DNA of 64,000 bases from assembly GCF_012689525.1 (NCBI RefSeq), contig NZ_CP051514.1:930001-994000 (forward strand), given 5' to 3'. A model generated the notes under the pieces. The model was not told the DNA's origin. It made no database searches and saw only the letters and a list, made by a program, of their open reading frames with translations. The DNA comes from Paraburkholderia aromaticivorans. GTDB lineage: Bacteria; Pseudomonadota; Gammaproteobacteria; Burkholderiales; Burkholderiaceae. Shown here piece by piece: positions 46,420 through 54,945 of the stretch (position 1 is the first letter of the stretch; each line of letters starts with the position of its first letter). A program made the translations under genes and the position numbers.

Positions 46420-47528
46420 TCAACCGGCAAGTGTGCGCATACGCGTCAGGTTGTAACCGACCTGCGTCAACACGAAGAGCTGGTCCACGCGTTCAAGTCC
46501 CCGATACATCGCCTGTCGAATTCGTCCGACTGTCTTGCCCCATCCGAACACCTGCTCAATGCGCTTACGTTTTTGCTGGCTGACCGCGTAACCCGGCCAA
46601 CGCGTAGTTCGCTCGTCAATTGCTGAACCGCCTGGACGACCATCGTTTTGTGCCACATGCGGCGTGACACGATTCGCGCGACAACTGCCGACGAAGCCGG
46701 CGGTGCCGTAGTTCTTGTCCGCGCCGACCGTGATGGCGCCCGGTGCAACACTTGCGGCATCAGCAAGCATCTGCCCGGCCGCTTCGCGCTCGGCGGTGCC
46801 CGTCGCCAGCGTCACCTGCGCGTTGACCACCAGGCCGTGCCGGTTGTCGGTCAGCACATGGCCCATATAACAGAGCATCGCCCCGGTTCCTTTGCTCTTG
46901 CGAAACAGACGCGCCTGCTCGTCCGTCGTGGATTGGTGCGTCTCGTTACTGCGCTTCTGTCCATGCCAGTTGTCATTCGGCGCGCGCGGTTCGTCAGGTG
47001 GCGTGTCGTCTCCGTCTGAACTTGCCTTCGGCACGAAGCTCTTATGCCCGGCCCATGCCTGAATCAATGTACCGTCGACGCTAAAGTGCTCCCCAGAAAG
47101 ATATCCGCGCTCGCGCGCGGTCTCGACTGTCTCGTTGAAGAGCAACACCAGCACATCGTGTTCGAGCAACCGGTCGCGGTTCTTGCTGAGCGTCGAGTGG
47201 TCCCAAACGGTCCCGTCCATCGGCAGGCCGACAAACCAGCGGAACAACATGTTGTAGGAAATCTGTTCCACGAGTTGCGCTCACTACGAATCGAGTACAG
47301 CACCTGCAGCAAAAGAGCTCGCACCAGCTTCTCCGGCGCGATGCTCGGCCGACCTCCTTTCGCGTCCGCCACGTACATCCGGGCGAACACATCGTCCATG
47401 CGTTTAAGCGCGTCATTGAGCCAAGTGCGAATCGGACGCAACGGATGGTCCTTCGGCACGAAATCGTCCAGCTTCAACACGGTAAACATCGACTCGGTAA
47501 AACCATCTGGCCCACGCATCCGTTCCAT
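46420..47528 (-). pseudogene. IS5/IS1182-type transposase, frameshifted
   Basis: The 5' frame from 47528 reads MERMRGPDGFTESMFTVLKL and APEKLVRALLLQVLYSIRSE, then goes out of frame. The rest is open from about 47274: EQISYNMLFRWFVGLPMDGT, HFSVDGTLIQAWAGHKSF with a catalytic Asp, and a C-terminal RKRIEQVFGWGKTVG with the Glu. A single missing C in the SERQL codons near 47277 explains the shift. Whole-element ends were not located. Confidence 0.85.
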
Positions 47529-47871
47529 CTCGCTCTCATTGATGACATCAGTTCAACGTTTACGCCTGCCTCCCGGATGACCGCTACATGAGGTATTTCA
47601 CCGGCCTGCTAAACATTAATCTCGCTGTTGCACTTCACCCTTGAAACCGCCCCTTCATAACCGCAGTCTCCTTTCGATCGATTTTCCGGTTGCTTTTCAT
47701 CGGAACCACCCGCTCAACTGGTCCTGGGACAATTGGCACCGGTGCTCGCTTGAATTCGACCGTATGGCCGGTCTGCTCGGCGATGATCGATCGTTCGAGG
47801 GCTGCATGTCCATGTCGGATCGCGCTCGCCAGATGTTTCACCGGAAAAGTGCATCAGTTTCTCAACAACCG

Positions 47872-48492
47872 ATGAACATAAAGGAATGGGTGAATCAGAA
47901 GTTCAAGCACGGCGGTGCCAAGACATTTCTGGAGCTCGGCGCTCATTGCGGCACCGACACTGAATGGATGTCCGCGCTACCCGACGTATTCATTCACGCT
48001 TTCGAACCCGATCCGCGTAATCAACAGTCGCCTAAACCAAACGTCAGTGTGAGACGGGCGGCAATCTCGGATCGTGACGGCCGAGCCCCCTTCATACTCA
48101 GCAAGGAGGCATGGGGGCAGGAATGGACGCATTCGTCGTCGATCAAGCTGCCGAAAAACCACCTCTCCCGCTATCCGGTTACTTTCGGCGAGACCATCGA
48201 AGTCGATACGATCACGCTCGACACATGCTGTCATCAGCAGCGCATTTCCGTTATTGATTTCATTTGGGCCGACATTCAGGGCGCTGAGGGGGAGATGATC
48301 CGGGGAGGCAAACAAACACTGGCGCGCACGCGTTACCTGTACACCGAATATTCTGACGGCGAGTTGTACGAGGGACAAATAACGCTGCGGGATATCCTCG
48401 ATTTGTTACCCGAGTTTCGCGTTCTCGAACTTTGGCCGGATGAGGTGCTATTGGAAAACCGGAGTCTGAACCAAGGTGACGCCATATCTTGA
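47872..48492 (+). CDS. FkbM-family methyltransferase
   Basis: A SAM-dependent methyltransferase of about 206 residues. AKTFLELGAHCGTDTEWMSA carries the SAM-binding glycine motif, HAFEPDPRN the acidic second strand, and DFIWADIQGAEGEMIRGGKQ the motif that defines the FkbM group. FkbM enzymes methylate hydroxyls of sugars or polyketides. The frame is open upstream to a TTG at 47641, but the added residues look unlike the family, so I prefer the ATG at 47872. There is no good ribosome site at either start. Isolated between an IS and the DUF4157 gene; substrate unknown. Confidence 0.78.
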   Translation: MNIKEWVNQKFKHGGAKTFLELGAHCGTDTEWMSALPDVFIHAFEPDPRNQQSPKPNVSVRRAAISDRDGRAPFILSKEAWGQEWTHSSSIKLPKNHLSRYPVTFGETIEVDTITLDTCCHQQRISVIDFIWADIQGAEGEMIRGGKQTLARTRYLYTEYSDGELYEGQITLRDILDLLPEFRVLELWPDEVLLENRSLNQGDAIS

Positions 48493-48719
48493 CAAGTTAA
48501 GCAAACTGGTTCGCGACCGCTCCCCACAGACGGCGCCCTGCTGGTTGCGAACGCCAATATGGCGGGTATGCCGAACGGACGTCCCCGGGAACCAGGGACT
48601 TCAATCTGCTTTCTGGCGAGGCATCATTCTCGCCAGCATGCAACCCACTATAATCGAGGCAGGTTCAACAGTAAGCCGAACGCTCCCACTTTTTCGTACC
48701 AACCCGGGAGGTGTCATCT

Positions 48720-50093
48720 ATGTTTGCATCCACGCTTGCCAAACCCAAAGCGGGATCAGCCGCCGATTTGACTACCCGCCTTGCGCACCACCGCCCCGCC
48801 GCGACCGCGCATCGCCACGGTCCGGCCAAGCGGGCGTCACTGCTCGGGAATACTATTGGCAATCTGGCGCCACATGACCTATCTGCGCGACAGCCCCAAA
48901 GCCGCGCTTCGTGGAATTTCGTGGACGTCCCTCTGAGTCCGGCTGATCAGGTAAGCCAGCCTCGACTACGATCCTCGTTCGCCGCGTCGTTTTCGGCGCC
49001 GATTCAGGCAAAGCTCGCGATCGGAAAGGTCGACGATCCTCTCGAACATGAGGCGGATCGCGTTGCCGACCAGGTGCTGCGCATGTCTGACGCGCAGCCC
49101 GCGATCAACACGGCACCGTTGCGAATGAGTCGACAATGCATGACCTGCGAGGCGGAGGACAAACCCGGCGCGCTGCACGCGAAGCCAACCTGCGCCGGCA
49201 AGCTTCCCGTTATGGCGCCTCGCGCCGTGCATGAAGCGCTTCATGGCCCGAGTCGCCCGCTCGATCGGTCCGCGCGGGCTTTCTTCGAACCGCGTTTCAG
49301 GCACGATTTCAGCCTGGTCAGGGTGCACAGCGATATTCAGGCCGCGGATTCCGCGCGCACAGTCGGCGCGCGGGCCTATACGGTCGGCCGCGACATCGTG
49401 TTCGGCGCGCGCGAATATGACCCGTCATCGTCGAGGGGCGCGCGGCTGCTTGCACACGAACTCACGCACGTGGTGCAACAAGCGGGTGCGACGAGCCCCA
49501 TGCGGCGTACCGGAGCGTTAGGCGGCTTGTCCTCAGTGCCGCAACGCTTGCAACGGCTCGGCGCGAATCCAGGCTGCACGGCAGCGCAAGGTCAAACCAT
49601 TCACGGGGCCATCTTCAACGCCCGAGGGTGGCTCAACAAGGCCATTCCCAAGCTTGAAACCAGCCCGCTATCGTCCGGCACGCTCGGCAGCTTGAGGCGA
49701 AATTTCGGACTGACGTTTGGTGTGGCTGCAAACGCGGCGCTAATCGCGCAAAGACTGAAGGTTGCCTATCACGAGCTCAGCAACAACCCATTCGGCTGTG
49801 CTACCGCGGCTAAGGACCCCAGATGTGCAAATGGGGCTTGCGGGGATTCCTTTGCCGGCCGGCACGCGTCGACGATCTGCGCCGACGTCACGCTGACGCC
49901 CGGAAGCGACCCTGTCTACGCAACCGGCTGCGTTCTTCACGAGTCGTTTCATGCCGCATTTTCAAACTTCACGGTTGACCAGTACTCCGGATGGCATGGG
50001 CATGCTAGCGGCATGCCCACCTACCCGGGAACCGGAACCGATCCGCTCCTGAATGCGGACTCCTACACGACACTCGTCATGGAGCTTTCGTGA
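48720..50093 (+). CDS. DUF4157 protein with two HExxH metalloprotease motifs
   Basis: A 457-residue protein. Residues about 95-260 form the DUF4157 domain: DDPLEHEADRVADQVLRM, a Cys pair CMTCEAEDKPG, FRHDFSLVRVHSDIQAADSA and the zinc motif LLAHELTHVVQQAG (246-250). The C-terminal domain (about 285-457) holds a second zinc motif VLHESFHAAFSNF (407-411) and a late LLNADSYTTLVMEL that resembles the Asp/Tyr part of M35 aspzincins. DUF4157 proteins are often linked to contractile injection systems or toxin delivery. No signal peptide is visible. GGAGGT lies seven bases before the ATG. I infer a protease toxin with a processing domain. Confidence 0.82.
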   Translation: MFASTLAKPKAGSAADLTTRLAHHRPAATAHRHGPAKRASLLGNTIGNLAPHDLSARQPQSRASWNFVDVPLSPADQVSQPRLRSSFAASFSAPIQAKLAIGKVDDPLEHEADRVADQVLRMSDAQPAINTAPLRMSRQCMTCEAEDKPGALHAKPTCAGKLPVMAPRAVHEALHGPSRPLDRSARAFFEPRFRHDFSLVRVHSDIQAADSARTVGARAYTVGRDIVFGAREYDPSSSRGARLLAHELTHVVQQAGATSPMRRTGALGGLSSVPQRLQRLGANPGCTAAQGQTIHGAIFNARGWLNKAIPKLETSPLSSGTLGSLRRNFGLTFGVAANAALIAQRLKVAYHELSNNPFGCATAAKDPRCANGACGDSFAGRHASTICADVTLTPGSDPVYATGCVLHESFHAAFSNFTVDQYSGWHGHASGMPTYPGTGTDPLLNADSYTTLVMELS

Positions 50094-50519
50094 GCGCGCA
50101 CCCAAGCGTGCTGGGTATGTTCCGGCACCGGTACGGCCAGCGTAACCACTTTCAGCAGGAGCTTTCGCTGCTCCTCGTTCTGCTCGTTGAACAGCGCCTC
50201 CGCAAGTGGACCTTGCCGCTGGATGCCAGCGCAGCCGTCCGCCACAGCGACCCACGCATGGTAGCCGTGACGATCGTCCCGTTATTGATCTTTTCCAGCT
50301 CGTTGCAGACCTTCACGGCAGACCCCGTCGCGCCTCCTTCGAACTCAAGATGGACATGCGGGATTCAGTGCGCTGAAATGAGGCGGTGAACTCGTCGAGC
50401 ACTTGTTGGTAACCATTCCGAATGGCTGTATCGACCATCGGAACACGCGCTATCATTGATCGAAGTATGTTCTGCACGCTGTCGATCCGGAGAGTGGCGT
50501 TCATTATCCGCGTGTGCAC
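50063..50519 (-). pseudogene. Possible decayed reverse-strand gene
   Basis: Two minus-strand frames look protein-like. One (50519-50313) reads VDTAIRNGYQQVLDEFTASF and ends in RRGLP. The other (about 50287-50063) reads HGYHAWVAVADGCAGIQRQG, then LAEALFNEQNEEQRKLLLKV, and overlaps the DUF4157 gene end by 30 bp. They lie in different frames, and the second lacks a convincing start, so this may be one gene broken by a frameshift or chance open frames. No family recognised. Confidence 0.3.
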
Positions 50520-50545
50520 CGCTCCGTCACATGAGGAGATTCCTC

Positions 50546-51799
50546 GTGAAAGTCTTTGTTAGCTATCGCCGCACAGACCATGGGATCGCAGGCCGGATTA
50601 CCGACCATCTGATTGGCCAGCTTGGGGCCGGCACGATCTTCTTCGACGCTGATGGCATCGGATCCGGCACAAACTACGAAACTCGGCTGCGTGAAGCGCT
50701 GGATGCGTGTGACGTGCTTATCACTGTCATCGGTCCATCCTGGCTGGCGGTTACGGACGAGTCGGGAAAGCGGCGGCTCGACGATCGGGAGGATTGGGTG
50801 CGGCAGGAGGTGAGTTCTGCGCTGAAGCGCAACATCACCGTGATCCCGGTCCTGCTGGAAGGAGCGCCGCCCCTGACGAAATCCAGATTACCCCCGGCGC
50901 TGGCGGCGCTCGCGCCGATACAAGCCTTCAGGCTAGGCGATGGCGACCGCTTCCGACGCGATATGGAGGAACTCAGTCGGCTTGTCCGAGAAGGCTTGAA
51001 GGAGGCGGAGGACCGCAGAGGCAGGGAGGCCAAACCAGACCTGCGTGCCTTCTTTCCTAAGAACCCGCGGGGATACTTCGAGCTTGACGGGGCGATCCCC
51101 GCGGTGATCGCCGCAATGGAGACGTCCTTGGCGTTTCAGGGACGAGCGACCCGTTTATCCATCGCCTATGCAAGGTCCAAGGTCTCGCTCGTTCGTCTAC
51201 CACAGGGAGGCCGTGGCAGCATTGGCTGCAGCGTCCACGAGGCAATCCGCGTGGTTGAGCACTACGGCGCCGTCGGCGAGCAGGCATGGTCGAAGGCATT
51301 CCCACCGGTGAAAAAACGTGGAGTCATCGCCAAACTCTTCGGTACGCGATCGGTTCCGCTGCCCGAACCAACGACGACAGCCGAACTCGACGATTTGGCT
51401 CAATCATACCGTGCGCGAACCTATCAGCTGTCGAGACGGGATGAGATTGCCAGTCAGCTAGGATTGGGTCGCCCTGTGCTTATCGAGTCCGCTTTTCCGC
51501 GCGAATCCGCTTTTCCGCGCGCGGCCTTTAACGAAGGTGCGGAGACCTCGGTGATCGTCGAGCTGAACAGAGAGGATCTGACCGTCACGCACTGGGCCGA
51601 GGCAGGACATGCGATGCATGATCTGTTCCCCCGCATGAAAACGGCGCCGGTAGCTGCTTTCAAGTCGGCGCTGGAGGCCGGGCGTGCCTGGGCGATCGAA
51701 GTCTTGCCGGCCGTCGAACCCGAAAAGATGCAGGCTGCGGCGAAGCTGACCACATTCGGCAATTCAATCGCCAGGAAATCACCGACGCCGCGGCCGTGA
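50546..51799 (+). CDS. TIR-domain protein with degenerate papain-like domain
   Basis: A 417-residue protein from a GTG preceded by GAGGAG. Residues 1-150 form a TIR domain: KVFVSYRRTDHGIAGRITDH, FFDADGIGSGTNYETRLREA and CDVLITVIGPSWL. A Glu in EDWVRQEVSSALKR (residue 88) stands where NAD-cleaving TIRs have the catalytic Glu. After a short linker the C-terminal half looks like bacterial C1A (papain-like) proteins: IPAVIAAMETSLAFQGRATR, then GCSVHEAIRVVEHYGAVGEQ. The usual QGSC-type active-site Cys is not seen, so this half may bind and not cut. I infer an NADase-type effector with a sensor domain. Confidence 0.78.
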   Translation: MKVFVSYRRTDHGIAGRITDHLIGQLGAGTIFFDADGIGSGTNYETRLREALDACDVLITVIGPSWLAVTDESGKRRLDDREDWVRQEVSSALKRNITVIPVLLEGAPPLTKSRLPPALAALAPIQAFRLGDGDRFRRDMEELSRLVREGLKEAEDRRGREAKPDLRAFFPKNPRGYFELDGAIPAVIAAMETSLAFQGRATRLSIAYARSKVSLVRLPQGGRGSIGCSVHEAIRVVEHYGAVGEQAWSKAFPPVKKRGVIAKLFGTRSVPLPEPTTTAELDDLAQSYRARTYQLSRRDEIASQLGLGRPVLIESAFPRESAFPRAAFNEGAETSVIVELNREDLTVTHWAEAGHAMHDLFPRMKTAPVAAFKSALEAGRAWAIEVLPAVEPEKMQAAAKLTTFGNSIARKSPTPRP

Positions 51800-52003
51800 T
51801 CAGAGCGTGTCGTCGGTGCCGGTCTTAACCTTATCGGATCACGAGAAATTGATCCTGGCGACTTCCGTTTCGACATTCACCACCCAGACGTAGTAGTCGA
51901 CAGGCGCAACCCGTGGTAGCGTTTGAGAATGGCCAACCGGCATTTCGATACGTTGGCCGTGGTTACCAGTTCCAATTCCGCTTCATCTGTCTCGGAACCT
52001 ACC

Positions 52004-52393
52004 ATGAGCGAACGTCGTCGCTACCGCCGCAAACCGGGGCAGTTCGTTGTCGCGGTACGCTTGCAACTCGACACAGCCGGTTTCAGCTACCACAAGTGGG
52101 GCGCAGATCAGCGCTGCAAGCAAGGTGACTGGCTTGTGGAAAACGACGGTGACACCTATACCGTTGATGCCGACGTCTTTGCCCGGACGTACCGGGAAAT
52201 TCGCCACGGCGCCTATTTGAAGATCACGCCAGTCTGGGCTGAGATCGCACAGGTGGCTGGCGAGGTGACGACCAAGGAAGGCCAGACCCGCTATGCTGCC
52301 GGCGACTATCTCGTTTTCAACGACGAAGACAGCAAGGACGGGTACGCGATGACATCCGCCAGGTTCGAATCGAGCTATGAAAGGGATGATTAG
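52004..52393 (+). CDS. Small protein with duplicated GD-W/Y-LV motif
   Basis: A 129-residue protein (from the ATG at 52004). Two similar half-domains are visible: QGDWLVENDGDTYTVDADVF followed by ARTYR, and AGDYLVFNDEDSKDGYAMTS followed by ARFESSYE. Modules with G-D-[WY]-L-V and a trailing F-x-x-[ST]-Y occur in various conflict-linked proteins, but I know no assigned function. It lies between the two TIR genes, convergent with the trypsin-TIR gene. The frame is open upstream to 51923, which is less likely coding. Confidence 0.65.
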   Translation: MSERRRYRRKPGQFVVAVRLQLDTAGFSYHKWGADQRCKQGDWLVENDGDTYTVDADVFARTYREIRHGAYLKITPVWAEIAQVAGEVTTKEGQTRYAAGDYLVFNDEDSKDGYAMTSARFESSYERDD

Positions 52394-52527
52394 CCGATCA
52401 TGTAGTCCGGCGATCGACCCTTCAGGCGCTTTCGAACATTCGCGGTGCGTCGATCGCGTTCAATGATCCCGCTCCCGTCGCATCGAATATCCCGCAAACG
52501 CAGCAGGCACGTGCGTGCGTGATGACC

Positions 52528-54945
52528 TTACACAGCACCGACATCGATCACGTCCACGTCAAACCCATCGTCTTGCCATAGCCTGATCGCGTCGGCGGTT
52601 CCACCTGGACCGTCGCCCTGCTGCCGGTCCCAAACCGCCAGAATGATCGGCGTTTCGTCCAGCCGGCGAGCGAATTCGAGCGCGCGCTTCTGCACTTCGC
52701 GATTTGCTTCTTCGAGCACCCTTCCCAGCTCAGCGTCCGGTGGACATGTGTCCCGAAGCGGCTTGCAAAACTGGACCCGTCCGGTGGCCTTCACCTTGTA
52801 GAAGCGGTCCTTCCACTGATCACCGACCGACATCGCCACAAAATCGGCCTCGGGAATCGGTAAAACGACTGTCGCTCCGCGCCTGTGGCTGACCAACTCC
52901 TCGAGCACGATTAAGTCGGTTCCGCGAGCCGCCTGGCCAAAGCCATACAGGTTTCCGTATTTCATAACCCGGTCTCTGATGGCTTTGCGTACCATACTGA
53001 CCTCGCTCTGCGGAAAGCGCGGGCTCGCGCGATCGTCCGCATCTGTCATGTGCCCAAAGTAGGCAAGCACATGAGGCACCGTGAGCAGATCATCCAGCAA
53101 GTCCGAGGGTTTGCCGAGTGCACTCAGATTCAGACGCGCTTGCCTGCGCATCATGGCGATATTTTCGTGCAGACCCGCGGCCTTAGCGACCGCCTTGCCG
53201 TACCATTCGCGCGCTTCGTCGAACTTTCCAAGCAACAGGCACGTCTCGCCCAGGGTAGCCAGATCCCAATGCGGAAGAGTCGCTTCGTCCTTTGTCAGTA
53301 ATGCATCGCGCACCTGGCCAGCAACCTGGAACATGCGCGGCAGATCGTTGCACTGCAAGGCCATCGCTGCGGTGTTGATGCCATTGAAAGCATCGCCGAA
53401 GCGTTCGTACGTTTGAAGATAGGTCCGGTAGGCAAGTTGCTTGAATGCCCGATCGTCCGTTTCAATCCAGCGCTGCTTGTAGCATCCGGCCAGCAGGCCG
53501 CCCGTCTCCGGATCGGCCACGCCCTCCCTATGCAACACCTCCAGCATCTTTATCGCTTCGTCAACCTCTCCCGACTTGCGCAGCGCGAACGCGCGCAGTT
53601 GCCGCACCCGAACGGTCGGCTCGAGCTGTTTCAGCACCTCCAGAGCGGATTCAAACAGTCCCTTTCCGTTGAACACCTCGGCCGCTTTGATCAGCGGGGC
53701 ACTGTCCGACGACTCGGTCTTGCGCCACTCGTCCAGAACGGCAAGGATCTGTCTTTCACCACCCTTCGCCGCCGTCATGATTTCGGCCACAAACCGGTCA
53801 GTCACGCGCACATCGGCCGCATCCGCACGAACGGCTCTCGGGTCCCTGTCGGGGTCGAGGTCGGCCAGCGCGCTAAGCAGCCTATCCAGATTCGGCCCCT
53901 CGGCCGGCTTCGAGCCATTGAAATCGAGCCAGACGCGCGTGTCCAGAAACGTGGGCATCGAAACGTCAGCGATACGCAATGGCACGAGCTTGAACTTCGC
54001 GTCTTCGACGGCCCTTTTTACGAGGACATTCGCTTCCTGTTGACACCATGGCGACTCGAGCCAATCCCGGCTTACCAGAACGACCGCCGATCGGCTGCGA
54101 TTGAGCGCGGATTCGAGTTGACCCGCGAGATAGTCCCCCGGCTTCAGCTCTCGCTGGTCGATGAACACACGCAGACCTGCGCCTTCCAGGCGCGCCACGA
54201 GACTCATCGCCCACGCCCGGTCGGTCGAGCGATAGCTCACGAATACGTGATACTCGTCCCTAGCGAGGTGGGGAATTGATTCCGCTCGCGTTTCAATGGG
54301 AGAAGGCGTTATCTCCACCGTTAGCGGCTCGACATCGAGAAGTTTGACCACTTCGTCGATCGGACACGCGTAGACGTAACCATATGCGGCCCGGCGCTTG
54401 TCGTCGGCATCGCCGATATGTTTCGTCAGATGACCGACCAATGCGCCCGCCACCACAATCGGCCCACCCGAAAAGCCGTGCAGCGGTGAAGCATTGCCGG
54501 CGGCGATCTGATCCGAATAGAGCAAAACCGCGCTTTGACCGACGTCGTTGCGGGTTCGGGCGTCCATCACGCGTCCATCGATCGGCAGGCCGACCGGCAG
54601 TCCCGTCTTGTCGGCTAAGGTCGGGAAGCCGTAACCGGTCCACGCCACGTCGCGTACAAGCGTCTTCGCGACTGGCAGTGCAGCGACGGTCAGTTCCTCC
54701 TGGAAGCCAAGCACAGCCGCATCTGTTTTCGGATCGGACCTCAGCAGGGTTGCCTCGACCGTCGGGCCATCCACACCGATGGTTACAGTAACCGGCTGCC
54801 CCGGCTGTAAGTTCCTGACCACGTGCATCGCGGTCGCGATCCGCTGCGGGGCAACGAGATAACCCGAACCGGCACTCTCTGTACTGCGGATGAAGACGCA
54901 GCTCTCTTTCAGCCGGCCGATCGTGTTGCCATTGTTCTCAGGCAT
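52528..54945 (-). CDS. Trypsin-like protease, TIR and TPR multidomain protein
   Basis: An 805-residue protein. Residues 10-200 are a trypsin-like domain with His41 (IATAMHVV), Asp75 (DPKTDAAVLG) and Ser159 (LHGFSGGPIVV). Residues about 232-370 are a TIR domain (YHVFVSYRSTDRAWAMSLVA, then FIDQRELKPGDYLAGQLESA), with Glu304 in SPWCQQEANVLVK matching the NADase Glu. Residues about 395-640 are TPR-like repeats resembling the TRAFs-binding region of MAP3K-type proteins (DUF4071). The last 150 residues form an alpha/beta domain ending in RLWQDDGFDVDVIDVG. No signal peptide. The start at 54945 overlaps the phosphoesterase gene by 8 bp. I infer a self-regulating death effector in which the protease controls the TIR part. 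Confidence 0.85.
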   Translation of the reverse strand: MPENNGNTIGRLKESCVFIRSTESAGSGYLVAPQRIATAMHVVRNLQPGQPVTVTIGVDGPTVEATLLRSDPKTDAAVLGFQEELTVAALPVAKTLVRDVAWTGYGFPTLADKTGLPVGLPIDGRVMDARTRNDVGQSAVLLYSDQIAAGNASPLHGFSGGPIVVAGALVGHLTKHIGDADDKRRAAYGYVYACPIDEVVKLLDVEPLTVEITPSPIETRAESIPHLARDEYHVFVSYRSTDRAWAMSLVARLEGAGLRVFIDQRELKPGDYLAGQLESALNRSRSAVVLVSRDWLESPWCQQEANVLVKRAVEDAKFKLVPLRIADVSMPTFLDTRVWLDFNGSKPAEGPNLDRLLSALADLDPDRDPRAVRADAADVRVTDRFVAEIMTAAKGGERQILAVLDEWRKTESSDSAPLIKAAEVFNGKGLFESALEVLKQLEPTVRVRQLRAFALRKSGEVDEAIKMLEVLHREGVADPETGGLLAGCYKQRWIETDDRAFKQLAYRTYLQTYERFGDAFNGINTAAMALQCNDLPRMFQVAGQVRDALLTKDEATLPHWDLATLGETCLLLGKFDEAREWYGKAVAKAAGLHENIAMMRRQARLNLSALGKPSDLLDDLLTVPHVLAYFGHMTDADDRASPRFPQSEVSMVRKAIRDRVMKYGNLYGFGQAARGTDLIVLEELVSHRRGATVVLPIPEADFVAMSVGDQWKDRFYKVKATGRVQFCKPLRDTCPPDAELGRVLEEANREVQKRALEFARRLDETPIILAVWDRQQGDGPGGTADAIRLWQDDGFDVDVIDVGAV

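Noticed and set aside
50090..50540. A plus-strand gene between DUF4157 and TIR genes
   Set aside because: Plus-strand frames here are short and lack ribosome sites; the minus-strand frames look more protein-like but are broken.
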